A model generated the notes under the pieces. The model did not search any database. It was not told the origin of the DNA and worked only from the letters and a program-made list of their open reading frames with translations. A stretch of DNA of 64,000 nucleotides, taken from NCBI GenBank assembly GCA_028282785.1, contig JANQHE010000020.1:85941-149940 (forward strand), given 5' to 3'. Every line of letters starts with the position of its first letter. Position 1 is the stretch's first letter. Positions 55,843 to 64,000 of the stretch are shown here, one piece after another. The DNA is from Bacteroidales bacterium (GTDB taxonomy: Bacteria; Bacteroidota; Bacteroidia; Bacteroidales; UBA12077). The position numbers were made by a program, and so were the translations under genes.

Positions 55843-56172
55843 TTAAACGGTTTCTTTATTTAGTTTTGTTTTTTTATGAAGTCGTTTTTCTTCAGCTTCG
55901 ATTTCATCGCCCCATTTCATGGCATTATCTACAATAAAGTAATAGTCATTTCTTTCTTTCAGCATGACAGCTTGAACTGTTGCAGATTGAACACTTGGTT
56001 TCCCTTGATTCCTGGAATCTTTATTTACTCTGCTGGTTAATTCTCCTATATAATGCAATGGGAGCCTGTCTCTGATCTTTTTCAGTTGATGTTTAGTTAA
56101 GCTTGCACTCATCATTGGGTATTGTGTTTGTAAAGCGTTTGTAATATATTTGTCAAAAGTTTGCCATATCAA
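55843..56172 (-). CDS. Predicted small DNA-binding protein, phage-like
   Basis: 109 residues from a TTG start; an internal ATG pair at 56115 would give 90. The segment LTKHQLKKIRDRLPLHYIGELTSRV followed by SVQSATVQAVMLKERNDYYFIVDNAM resembles small helix-turn-helix proteins seen in Bacteroidota prophages, where LPxGY/I... leads into a recognition helix. A basic C-terminus follows. It is divergent from an XRE repressor gene with 74 bases between starts, as in a lysogeny switch. The family assignment is by pattern only. Confidence 0.45.
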   Translation of the reverse strand: MIWQTFDKYITNALQTQYPMMSASLTKHQLKKIRDRLPLHYIGELTSRVNKDSRNQGKPSVQSATVQAVMLKERNDYYFIVDNAMKWGDEIEAEEKRLHKKTKLNKETV

Positions 56173-56246
56173 AATAAAGAATTATATGGCAATTATGCAA
56201 GAAAATAATATAAAAATTGCATAATAATATTGTAATATATTTTGTA

Positions 56247-56693
56247 ATGTCCATAAATAAAAGACTTTCAGAAGTAAGAAACTATTTGGATTTATCTCAA
56301 AAAAAGTTTGCAGATTCCATTGGTGTATCGGTTCAAACAATTCAAAACTTAGAAAAAGAAAAATATAATGTGAGTGGCGAGGTATTAACAAAGGTTCTTA
56401 CGGTTTATCCGGGAGTTGATGCAAGGTGGTTAGTGATTGGAGAAGGAGATATTTTTAGAAAAGATGGTAAGTACACATTAAACTTAAACGGAAAACAAAA
56501 CATAAGTACATTCATCACCGATGAAACTACAACGGCACATGACTCAAAAGCATATTATCATTCGGGTGCTAACGAAAAAATCAAGGCACTGCAATCTGAA
56601 TTAACTAAAACCAGGGAAGAAAACACAAGGCTTAAGCAAGAACTGGATAATGCAAAAGATAAGATCATATCTTTGCAAGATAAATTACTTTAA
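56247..56693 (+). CDS. XRE-family transcription regulator with coiled-coil tail
   Basis: 149 residues from the ATG at 56247; an upstream TTG adds ten hydrophobic residues. The N-terminal helix-turn-helix (about 5-60) has RLSEVRNYLDLSQKKFADSIGVSVQTIQNLEKEKY. Then comes a segment PGVDARWLVIGEGDIF typical of phage-type repressors, and a coiled coil (about 112-149, KIKALQSELTKTREENTRLKQEL). It lacks a peptidase S24 domain. Likely regulates itself and the divergent gene. Confidence 0.82.
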   Translation: MSINKRLSEVRNYLDLSQKKFADSIGVSVQTIQNLEKEKYNVSGEVLTKVLTVYPGVDARWLVIGEGDIFRKDGKYTLNLNGKQNISTFITDETTTAHDSKAYYHSGANEKIKALQSELTKTREENTRLKQELDNAKDKIISLQDKLL

Positions 56694-56705
56694 ATCAATG
56701 ACATA

Positions 56706-56900
56706 CAAATAAAACAAGCGAAGCAAAGTTTTATTTGTAAGTGGAATTGATCCCGAAAGCGCAGCAATTCGAGATTTTTGAGTCGTATTCCCAGCCTCAT
56801 ATGGCGGATTTAAATTAATAATTCTTAGTTGATACCTTGTTTTTAGTAGAGTAGTGCATTCAATTCTAAGTATTTTTATTCCTTTGATAACTTTCATTTT
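56706..56900. repeat. Terminator-like hairpin and decayed repeat after the XRE gene
   Basis: CAAATAAAAC (56706-56715) and GTTTTATTTG (56728-56737) form a 10-bp stem 12 bases after the XRE stop. The following ATCCCGAAAGCGCAGCAATTCGAGAT palindrome is a repeat type I associate with Bacteroidota intergenic regions. The minus-strand frame over it (70 codons) is an artefact. Confidence 0.5.
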
Positions 56901-56967
56901 ATAATTTTGAGGTTAAACAATTTTGATCAAAATTGGTTTTTTTATTATACACTATATATTTACTGAA

Positions 56968-57243
56968 ATGAAAAATCTAAACTGGAAAATTAAATTGGGC
57001 ATTAGTCTTATATTGTTGTCCGGTGTATTTTTTGCAATCATGTTAACAGCTCCGTTCCTTGATATTAAAGGAAAAACAAAAATTATTATTTCTACTTCTG
57101 CATTAATAGCAATGGAAATTTCTTTTTGGGTTGGAGGCTTGCTGGTTGGTAAAGAGCTTTTTACAAAGTATAAATCTTATTTAAACCCCAAGAACTGGTT
57201 TAAAAAGAAAACAAAGCCAACTATTGAAGAAAGCCTCGATTAA
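56968..57243 (+). CDS. Small two-helix membrane protein (transporter-suffix type)
   Basis: 91 residues from the ATG at 56968 (KNLNWKIKLGISLILLSGV). Two membrane helices (about 8-28 and 40-65) carry the conserved feature FWVGGLLVGKELFTKYKSYLNPKNWFKKK. This matches proteins named transporter suffix domain-containing. The function is unknown. It lies 32 bases before the phosphoesterase gene. Confidence 0.7.
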   Translation: MKNLNWKIKLGISLILLSGVFFAIMLTAPFLDIKGKTKIIISTSALIAMEISFWVGGLLVGKELFTKYKSYLNPKNWFKKKTKPTIEESLD

Positions 57244-57275
57244 AGGAGTTTTCTTATTTTTGAGAAAAATAGTTG

Positions 57276-58274
57276 ATGCTAAAAGTAATTTTTCTTGCAG
57301 ATACCCACTTAGGATTTGATTTTCCTCTTCGTCCTAAAAAGAAAAAAAGAAGAAGAGGAATAGATTTTTTCAATAATTTCGATTACATCCTGGATTATGC
57401 GAAAAACGTAAAAGCAGATTTACTGATTCATGGCGGAGATTTGTTTTACAGGACTCTTGTTCCTGAACCTATCGTTGATATGGTTTATGAGCGAATTTAT
57501 AAATTCGCGGAATCGGGAATTCCATTTGTAATCGTTCCCGGAAATCACGAAAGTTCCAGATTACCTGTGTCACTATTTATGCATCATCCAAATATTTACT
57601 ACTTCACCGGCCCTCAGGTTTTTAAATTTAAATTAAAGAATTTGAGTATTAATATTGCTGGCTTTCCATGCGTAAGAAAAGATGTTAAAACTAAATTTCC
57701 TGAAATAGCATACGATATTAAACCACAACTGAACAAAGAAAGTGTTAAGTTACTTTGTATGCACCAATCCATAGAGGGAGCAAAAGTCGGACCTTCGGGT
57801 TACACGTTCCGTTATGGCCAGGATGTGATTCCTATAAATGATTTACCTCGAGAGTACGATCTAATCTTGTCCGGACATATTCATAGAGCTCAAATTCTTA
57901 AGGCAAACGATCATAAACCCATTTTATATCCGGGTTCGATTGAAAGAACCGCATTTGCGGAAAAAGATGAGGAAAAAGGTTTTTATGAAATTTCAATAAA
58001 AGAAGATAAATCCATTTCATATGAATTTAAAAATATATACGCTCGTCCAATGGTAGATATATTTCTTGAAAATAATAATTATACAATTGAATCTCTAAAG
58101 GAGGAAATATTTCAAAGAGTAAAAGGTGTTCCGGAAGATAGCATTATCCGGTTTAAAATGAAGAATTTAAGCAGCCTCCCATTGTTAACTGTAAAGCTTT
58201 TAGATGCCGTTATACCTTCTACAATGAATTACCAGGTAGCAGGATTGAGAAATTTAAACTTGAAAAAGGATTAA
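57276..58274 (+). CDS. Calcineurin-like metallophosphoesterase, SbcD/Mre11-like
   Basis: 332 residues from the ATG at 57276 (a TTG lies directly before it). All phosphoesterase motifs are visible: FLADTHLG, HGGDLF, VPGNHE, and LSGHIHRAQ. The C-terminal cap (about 240-332) resembles DNA repair exonuclease SbcD-type proteins. There is no SbcC-like ATPase next to it. Probably a nuclease in DNA repair. Confidence 0.85.
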   Translation: MLKVIFLADTHLGFDFPLRPKKKKRRRGIDFFNNFDYILDYAKNVKADLLIHGGDLFYRTLVPEPIVDMVYERIYKFAESGIPFVIVPGNHESSRLPVSLFMHHPNIYYFTGPQVFKFKLKNLSINIAGFPCVRKDVKTKFPEIAYDIKPQLNKESVKLLCMHQSIEGAKVGPSGYTFRYGQDVIPINDLPREYDLILSGHIHRAQILKANDHKPILYPGSIERTAFAEKDEEKGFYEISIKEDKSISYEFKNIYARPMVDIFLENNNYTIESLKEEIFQRVKGVPEDSIIRFKMKNLSSLPLLTVKLLDAVIPSTMNYQVAGLRNLNLKKD

Positions 58275-58278
58275 AATG

Positions 58279-58454
58279 GGGTGTCCAAAAAGTACAATAG
58301 TTAAATTTTGTTCGTATTTTTTACTTTGAGTAACTTTGTGTCTTCTTTGTGGTTCTCTGTGTAACAGCCTTTTATAATTATACCACAAACCTGTCTGCCG
58401 ACAGGCAGAGTTTCACAAAGCAGGCACAAAGAACACTAAGACTTTTTGGACACC
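58279..58454. mobile_element. MITE-like element, copy 2
   Basis: 176 bp with perfect 14-bp terminal inverted repeats GGTGTCCAAAAAGT / ACTTTTTGGACACC. Both ends align with copy 1 at 10118-10260 in the opposite orientation. The interior has a CTTTGTG...CACAAAG palindrome and CCTGTCTGCCGACAGGCAG (58390-58408). It lies 4 bases after the phosphoesterase stop and 7 before the transporter stop. Confidence 0.75.
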
Positions 58455-58461
58455 TCCTTCA

Positions 58462-59904
58462 TTATGAATTTTTTCTAATTAATAAACGATCATACAAAAA
58501 CAGCAAAAAGGAAGCTCCGGCCCCAATTCCTAAAAGAACCATCCAGATTTTACCCGGATTATAAGTTGTCCATAGATAATTGGTAAGTTCCGTTTGGGTC
58601 ATTTGTAGTAATTCCGCCCCTTTATGATAAAGGTCGGTTTGTGTGAATCCATTAGTAATTTCCGGTACCTCAAATCCCTTTGAAATTAAATCATTCTTTA
58701 ATAAGGTTACTTTATCCGACATTCTTCCGTATACACCACCTGAAATATATCCTGCTAGCATATTTCCAAATGTTACAGGTAAAAAAGAACACCCCATGTA
58801 AAGTGCAATTTTGTCCTTTGGAGCTATTTTTCCAATGTACTCTGTAATTTTTGGAGATCCCATCATTTCACCAACTCCAAAAATGAAAATTGCAGAAATA
58901 ATGAAAAAAGGATTGTTTGTAAATAAAGTTAATGACATACCTACGGAACAAACAAGAAAACCGGTCATCATAGAAGTTAATGGCCTCCATTTCATAATTA
59001 TAGCAGATACTGCAATTTGGAACAATATGATATACATAGCATCCATATTGGTTATATACTCGGCTGCTATTGTTCCATCCGAACTAATTTTTTGTGCCAG
59101 CCAGGGCCATACGTTATTTAAAAAGTTATATAAAGAATGTGTATCAACCCACTGATCAATAAAAACCGGCAATGTGTAAAACAATTGATAATACATTGAC
59201 CAGAAACCGGCAACGATTATTAGAAAAATAATGAATTTATAATCACTGATCGCAACACCTATATTTTTAAAAATTATTTTGAGAGATTTTCCAAATGAAA
59301 TATCCGATTTTTCTCTCTTGGGCTCTTTAAAAAAAAACAAAAATGGAATATTTACTAAAATAAGTAAAGCGCTAATATAAAAAACAGGATTATAAGATGT
59401 CTTAGTAAATTGAAGGGCAACCAGTGGGCCAATAAATGCACCTACATTAACCATCCAATAGTAAATTCCAAATCCAATGGATGAAGTTGTGTCATCAGTT
59501 GTTTTAGATATGGTTGCGGTAATAACTGGCTTAAATAATGCTCCACCTATCGCAACAAAAATAAAAATTGCAAAGAAAGAGCCAAATGATCTACAGTAAG
59601 GCATTGCTAAGAATCCAATGGCATATACAATAAATGCGGAGAATAATACTTTTTTATAACCATACCTGTCAGCTATGGCACCAGTTATAATAGGTAAAAA
59701 ATATAAAATAGCGGTTCCAATTCCCATGATCAAACCTTTTTCTTCCTGGCTTAACCCTAAAGCGCCTACATCGGTTGATTTGGTCAGGTAATTAGCTAAT
59801 AACATATAAAATCCATACCAGGCCCAACGTTCGAATAATTCCATTGAGTTGGCAACCCAGAAAGTTTTAGGGAATTTTTTAAATACGCTCGTTTTTGTCG
59901 ACAT
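58462..59904 (-). CDS. MFS transporter, POT/peptide-transporter-like
   Basis: 480 residues with about 12 membrane helices. The N-terminal ANSMELFERWAWYGFYMLLANYL resembles the POT family ExxER motif, and GAIADRYGYKK is the MFS loop 2-3 signature. An unusually long segment with NNVWPWLAQKISSDGTIAAEY lies in the middle, between the halves. Probably proton-coupled uptake of peptides or another small solute. The start MSTKTSVFKKFPKTFW is followed by the first helix. Confidence 0.85.
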   Translation of the reverse strand: MSTKTSVFKKFPKTFWVANSMELFERWAWYGFYMLLANYLTKSTDVGALGLSQEEKGLIMGIGTAILYFLPIITGAIADRYGYKKVLFSAFIVYAIGFLAMPYCRSFGSFFAIFIFVAIGGALFKPVITATISKTTDDTTSSIGFGIYYWMVNVGAFIGPLVALQFTKTSYNPVFYISALLILVNIPFLFFFKEPKREKSDISFGKSLKIIFKNIGVAISDYKFIIFLIIVAGFWSMYYQLFYTLPVFIDQWVDTHSLYNFLNNVWPWLAQKISSDGTIAAEYITNMDAMYIILFQIAVSAIIMKWRPLTSMMTGFLVCSVGMSLTLFTNNPFFIISAIFIFGVGEMMGSPKITEYIGKIAPKDKIALYMGCSFLPVTFGNMLAGYISGGVYGRMSDKVTLLKNDLISKGFEVPEITNGFTQTDLYHKGAELLQMTQTELTNYLWTTYNPGKIWMVLLGIGAGASFLLFLYDRLLIRKNS

Positions 59905-60203
59905 AACAATTTTGTATTTTTTATAATTTAAATGATAGTAATTGGCCTAAAAATCTCCAAATTACAATAATCAAATAACAAATAAATCTTAATATTTAAT
60001 TTTTGAATTTGTACATTGGTCCTGAGGTTTATTTGTTTTTTTGTATTTGAAAACTGTCATTTAACCTAACAAATATGTGTTTTTAATTTTAAAAAACAAC
60101 TTAAATTTGACAACTCTACAAAAAGAAAGTTTAATTACCTTGTAATACCCAATATATCAGCCGATTAAAAATACACTTTAATTCACTGAAAAATATAGAA
60201 AAG

Positions 60204-60366
60204 CTTGGAAATATTAAAATCTTGTTTAATTTTGCGCTCTCATTTTTAGGGTTAGTATTTAGAGTTCAAAAATAAGAATAAGGGAATTTAAGTTAAAAGT
60301 AAAATAGTTTTTTAGGGTTAGTGAAAAGAGAATGACTTAATTAAGAGTTGTTCTCTTTTTTTGTTT
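60204..60366 (+). ncRNA. Candidate small RNA with its own promoter and terminator
   Basis: The promoter is CTTG (60204-60207), 19 bases, then a perfect TAATTTTG (60227-60234), with transcription predicted to start near 60241. A terminator has arms AAAAGAGAA / TTCTCTTTT (60324-60332, 60351-60359), an inner CTTAATTAAG hairpin and a long T-run. The 120-base product has two copies of TTTTTAGGGTTAGT (about 60243 and 60310) and no reading frame of note. It lies in the 672-base gap before gpmI. I cannot assign it to a known RNA family. Confidence 0.6.
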
Positions 60367-60382
60367 TTTTATAATCTCAATA

Positions 60383-60413
60383 TTTTAATAGCAATTAAAA
60401 AAGGATAATTTTG
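60383..60413 (+). promoter_or_regulatory. Candidate gpmI promoter
   Basis: TAATTTTG at 60406-60413 is a perfect -7 element; TTTT at 60383-60386 is a weak -33 with 19-base spacing. The start near 60420 gives a 157-base leader that contains a CCTGTCTGTCATGCC...GGCAGGCAG palindrome (60485-60525). Confidence 0.45.
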
Positions 60414-60576
60414 TACAACTATTACAAATGAATTATTGTTATTTTACTACGCTAGAATTTATTGTACAAAGCTCATGAGAGCGAACCTGTCTGTCATGCC
60501 TTTGTCAGATAAATAGGCAGGCAGATAACAAAATTAGAGCAGCTTAATTAAATAATATATTAGAAAAGAAATTCAT

Positions 60577-62103
60577 ATGAGTGATCAAAAAGTAATTCTG
60601 CTTATTCTCGATGGTTGGGGAGTAGGGGATAAAAGCAAATCAGACGTAATTTATAATGCAAATACACCTTACATAGATAGTTTATATATTAAATATCCAA
60701 ATTCGCAACTGCAAACTTCCGGTAATAACGTTGGTTTGCCAGAGGGGCAGATGGGAAATTCTGAAGTTGGTCATCTGAACATTGGAGCCGGTCGTGTGGT
60801 TTACCAGGATCTGGTTCGAATAAATAAAGCTGTAAAAGACAATTCTATTGCATCAAATAATACTTTGGTGAACGCATTTAATTATGCCAAAGAAAACAAA
60901 GTAGCGGTTCATTTCATTGGTTTAGTGTCAGATGGAGGAGTTCATTCTTCTGATAAGCATTTATATAAGTTATGTGACCTAACAAAAGATTATGGATTGA
61001 ATAAAGTGTATGTTCATGCTTTAACAGATGGTCGTGATGTTGACCCAAGAAGTGGTAAAGGATTTATTAAGAATTTAGAAGATCATTTAAAAACTTCAAA
61101 TGGAGAAATTGCTTCAATTGTAGGTCGATATTATGGAATGGATCGTGATAAGCGCTGGGAGCGGATCAAAGAGGCATATGATTTATATGTTCATGGAAAA
61201 GGAAAGCAGGTAGTTGATATGGTTGCTGCTGTCCGGGAATCCTATGACGAAGGAGTAACCGATGAGTTTATTAAGCCGATTGTGAAGGTAGATCCAGATG
61301 GGAATCCAATAGGAACAATCAGGCCAAATGATGTGGTTGTTTGTTTCAATTTTAGAACGGATAGGTTACGGGAAATGACAATTGTGTTAACACAACAGGA
61401 TATGCCCGAACATGGAATGCAAACCATGCCATTGCATTACGTAACAATGACTCGTTACGATGAAACCTTTAAAGGTGTTCATATTGCATATGATAAAGAA
61501 AATCTAAATAATACTATTGGTGAAATATTAGCAAATGAAGACAAAAAACAGATCCGAATTGCCGAAACTGAGAAATATGCCCACGTTACATTCTTTTTTT
61601 CCGGTGGGCGTGAAGAAAAATTTAAGAATGAAAACAGGATTCTGATTTCATCACCTAAAGTGGCAACTTATGATCTGCAGCCAGAAATGAGTGCTTATTT
61701 GGTTAAAGACGCAATAGTTGATGAGTTGAAAAAACAAGAAGCTGATTTTGTATGCCTTAATTTTGCAAATGGCGATATGGTTGGTCATACAGGAGTTTAT
61801 GGAGCTATTACAAAAGCAGTTGAAGCAGTTGATGCATGTGTAAGCGAAGTGGTTGAAACTGCAAAGGAAAATGGTTATGAAGCTATCATTATTGCCGATC
61901 ATGGAAATGCCGATCATGCTGTTAATCCTGATGGAAGTGAGAACACAGCTCATTCATTAAATCCTGTGCCTTTTATTTTGGTTTCCGATCGATTTAAAAA
62001 AGTTCAAAATGGTATTTTAGCTGATGTTGCACCAACTATTCTTTCTATGATGGAAATCAATCCATCAGAAGAAATGACGGGTAAAAACTTAATAATTGAG
62101 TAA
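60577..62103 (+). CDS. gpmI: 2,3-bisphosphoglycerate-independent phosphoglycerate mutase
   Basis: 508-residue two-domain alkaline-phosphatase-superfamily enzyme interconverting 3- and 2-phosphoglycerate in glycolysis. The N-terminal [11 protein letters not shown] has metal-binding Asp. The catalytic Ser is in [27 protein letters not shown] and [14 protein letters not shown] bind substrate. The C-terminal metal sites are [20 protein letters not shown] and [10 protein letters not shown]. Length is normal. It stands alone with its own promoter. Confidence 0.97.
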   Translation: MSDQKVILLILDGWGVGDKSKSDVIYNANTPYIDSLYIKYPNSQLQTSGNNVGLPEGQMGNSEVGHLNIGAGRVVYQDLVRINKAVKDNSIASNNTLVNAFNYAKENKVAVHFIGLVSDGGVHSSDKHLYKLCDLTKDYGLNKVYVHALTDGRDVDPRSGKGFIKNLEDHLKTSNGEIASIVGRYYGMDRDKRWERIKEAYDLYVHGKGKQVVDMVAAVRESYDEGVTDEFIKPIVKVDPDGNPIGTIRPNDVVVCFNFRTDRLREMTIVLTQQDMPEHGMQTMPLHYVTMTRYDETFKGVHIAYDKENLNNTIGEILANEDKKQIRIAETEKYAHVTFFFSGGREEKFKNENRILISSPKVATYDLQPEMSAYLVKDAIVDELKKQEADFVCLNFANGDMVGHTGVYGAITKAVEAVDACVSEVVETAKENGYEAIIIADHGNADHAVNPDGSENTAHSLNPVPFILVSDRFKKVQNGILADVAPTILSMMEINPSEEMTGKNLIIE

Positions 62104-62351
62104 TTAAAATATAATAAATTAAGAAATATAAAATCACAAATGTCAATATACGAAAAGCAATTAAAATCTAAAATTTCAACATCAAAAGTCATATATCCAT
62201 CAAATTGGATTAATATGATTGTAAATATTGTATTTTGAGTTTTGTAATTGTGATTTATAAATTATTTGAAGTTTGATATTGGTTAATTGATTTTTTCAAA
62301 ATGAATTATTGAATATCACATCGTTTAAATTGTCTTACAAAAGTTATTGTA

Positions 62352-62969
62352 ATGAATTATATGATGCAAGTGGGCAATTGTATTGTGGGAACAGAATTGC
62401 TCGAAGAGGATTTTTTATGTAACCTGGATAGTTGTAAAGGGCATTGTTGTGTAGAGGGCGAGGCTGGCGCTCCCTTAGAAGGCGATGAAGCTGAGCAAAT
62501 AGAAAAATATTATCCGAAATTTAAACGTTTTCTCAGAGAAGAGTCTATAAGAGAAGTAGAGAAAGTTGGTTATTCGGTTATCGATAAGCGCGATAATGAA
62601 CAAGTAACACCACTACTGAAGGGGAAAGAGTGTGTTTATACTATCTTTGAACATGGAATTGCCAAGTGCGGGATAGAAAAAGCATTTTTAAAAGGAAAAA
62701 TTCCATTTCGTAAACCAATTTCCTGCCATTTATATCCGGTAAGGATTAAAAAACTTGGTGATGATATGGAGGCATTGAATTATCATTTTTGGCATGTTTG
62801 CGATCCTGCAAGAAAATATGGATGCAAAAAGAAAGTAAAAGCATATGAATTTTTAAAAGATGCTTTAACTAGAAAATATGGAGAGGACTGGTATGAAGAG
62901 TTAATGGAAACTGTAGAGGCATATAAAAAAGAATTAGCACAATCAGAACAGATTGAAGATTGTGAATAA
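62352..62969 (+). CDS. DUF3109-family cysteine-rich protein
   Basis: 205 residues. The N-terminal CNLDSCKGHCCVEGEAGAPL and later cysteines (KGKECVYTIFEHGIAKCGIE, PISCHLYPVR, HVCDPARKYGCKKK) match DUF3109, relatives of the YkgJ-type zinc/iron-chelating domains. The function is unknown and metal binding is likely. The gap from gpmI (62104-62351) is AT-rich, with no feature that I can support. Confidence 0.85.
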   Translation: MNYMMQVGNCIVGTELLEEDFLCNLDSCKGHCCVEGEAGAPLEGDEAEQIEKYYPKFKRFLREESIREVEKVGYSVIDKRDNEQVTPLLKGKECVYTIFEHGIAKCGIEKAFLKGKIPFRKPISCHLYPVRIKKLGDDMEALNYHFWHVCDPARKYGCKKKVKAYEFLKDALTRKYGEDWYEELMETVEAYKKELAQSEQIEDCE

Positions 62970-63033
62970 TTATGAAAATATTTATCTTAGGCATTCGTTT
63001 AAAATCTATCAATAAATATAAATATCAAATTAA

Positions 63034-64000
63034 AATGGAAAAAGTAAAACAGTACATCGAGGAAAATAAGGATCGATTTTTAGAAGAATTATTCGAATTG
63101 ATTCGTATTCCTTCAATTAGTTCGATTAAAGATCATAAACCAGACATGGAAAAAGCGGCTAATAAGCTTAAAGAACTATTATTAAAAGCCGGTTGTGATA
63201 AAGCAGAAGTGATGCCATCAACCGGAAATCCGGTTGTTTACGCCGAAAAAATCATTGACCCGGCAAAGCCAACAGTTTTGGTTTATGCGCACTATGATGT
63301 AATGCCTGTTGATCCGGTTGATTTGTGGGATACAGATCCATTTGAGCCGGTAGTAAAAGACGGAAAGATCTGGGCTCGAGGTGCTGATGACGATAAAGGC
63401 CAGGGAATGATGCATATCAAAGCTTTCGAAGCAATGGTCAAAACTGACTCTCTGCCATGTAATGTAAAATTCATGTTAGAAGGTGAAGAAGAAGTCGGTT
63501 CTCCAAGTTTACCACAATGGTGCAAAGAAAATAAAGAGTTGGTTAAAGCCGATGTAATTTTGGTTTCGGATACAGGAATGATCGCTCCTGATATTCCATC
63601 AATTACCACAGGTTTACGCGGGCTTTCATATTGGGAAGTTGAAGTAACCGGACCAAACAGGGATCTTCACTCCGGATTATTCGGTGGTGCAGTAGCTAAT
63701 CCTATCAATGTTTTAGCTAATATGATCACTCAAATGGTTGATGAAAATGGACACATCACAATTCCCGGATTCTACGATGATGTATTAGAAGTTACAGAAG
63801 CTGAACGTGCGAAAATGGCTGAGGCTCCTTTCTCTGAAGAAGAGTACAAAAAAGCGATTGATGTAAAAGCATTATTCGGTGAAAAAGGATTTACAACGAA
63901 TGAAAGAACAGGTATTCGTCCAACATTCGATGTTTGCGGTATTTGGGGCGGATATACCGGTGAAGGAGCAAAAACAGTTCTTCCTTCAAAAGCTCATGCA
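63034..64000 (+). CDS. M20-family metallopeptidase (dipeptidase), N-terminal part
   Basis: The first 322 codons are visible; the gene runs off the right edge. Zinc ligands and catalytic residues are in VLVYAHYDVMPVD, ARGADDDKGQ, MLEGEEEVGSPSL and VSDTG. The dimerisation lid domain begins with GLRGLSYWEVEVTGPNRDLHSGLFGG. It resembles CNDP-like/PepV-like dipeptidases of the M20 family and probably hydrolyses di- or short peptides in the cytoplasm. No signal peptide. Confidence 0.93.

Noticed and set aside
56685..56897. 70-codon minus-strand frame after the XRE gene
   Set aside because: It translates a decayed intergenic repeat (ALSGSIPL-type product), a known source of false ORFs in such genomes from memory.
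58349..58564. 71-codon plus-strand frame over the second MITE copy
   Set aside because: It crosses the repeat and the antisense end of the transporter gene.
60241..60322. Telomere-like TAGGGTTAG repeats
   Set aside because: Only two copies, 66 bases apart, inside a bacterial transcript candidate; no array.

Overview
The window looks like a chromosomal segment of a member of the Bacteroidota, probably a free-living Bacteroidales- or Marinilabiliales-like organism. The DNA is AT-rich. Promoters fit the TTTG / TAnnTTTG pattern of this phylum. It carries an ECF-sigma/FecR/SusC/SusD locus, type IX secretion C-terminal domains, LytTR regulation with a propeller histidine kinase, and many short palindromic repeats between genes. 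All calls come from reading the sequence; no search or folding program was run.

Region 1 (1-10110) is branched-chain amino acid synthesis: ilvD-ilvB-ilvN-ilvC leftwards and leuA-leuC-leuD-leuB rightwards. ilvD and ilvB each have their own transcription attenuator: a short leader peptide packed with Ile, Val and Leu codons, then a terminator hairpin. Region 2 (10353-25210) is an extracytoplasmic locus: a DsbD-N-like secreted protein, ECF sigma factor, FecR-type anti-sigma factor, SusC, SusD, two thioredoxin/TlpA proteins, an nDsbD-like protein, an unidentified secreted protein, the tail of a lost third TlpA gene, and an outer-membrane barrel. Region 3 (25345-33480) is a complete his operon, hisG-D-C-B-H-A-F-I, read leftwards. 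Two complete His leader-peptide attenuators stand in tandem in front of it, which is the most striking regulatory feature here.

Region 4 (33649-46526) holds a LytTR relic, a Crp/Fnr regulator, an OsmC protein and a DUF3795 protein, a LytTR response regulator with its histidine kinase, an M28 peptidase, a FabH-like ketosynthase, a ROK kinase, a secreted DUF4384-like protein, an O-methyltransferase and an M16 peptidase. Region 5 (46642-56900) starts at tRNA-Phe. It has duplicated tRNA-end and repeat sequences, a TPR-LuxR membrane regulator, two T9SS-exported proteins (one a C10 cysteine peptidase), a tiny membrane peptide gene and a small phage-like regulatory module. Region 6 (56968-64000) has a two-TM protein, an SbcD-like phosphoesterase, a POT-like transporter, a candidate small RNA, gpmI, a DUF3109 protein and the start of an M20 peptidase.

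The gaps hold several families of short inverted repeats. They include a pair of diverged MITE-like elements (10118-10260 and 58279-58454) and a CCTGCC-type palindrome that appears to have inserted into other palindromes. Relics of LytTR and TlpA genes point to local duplication and decay.
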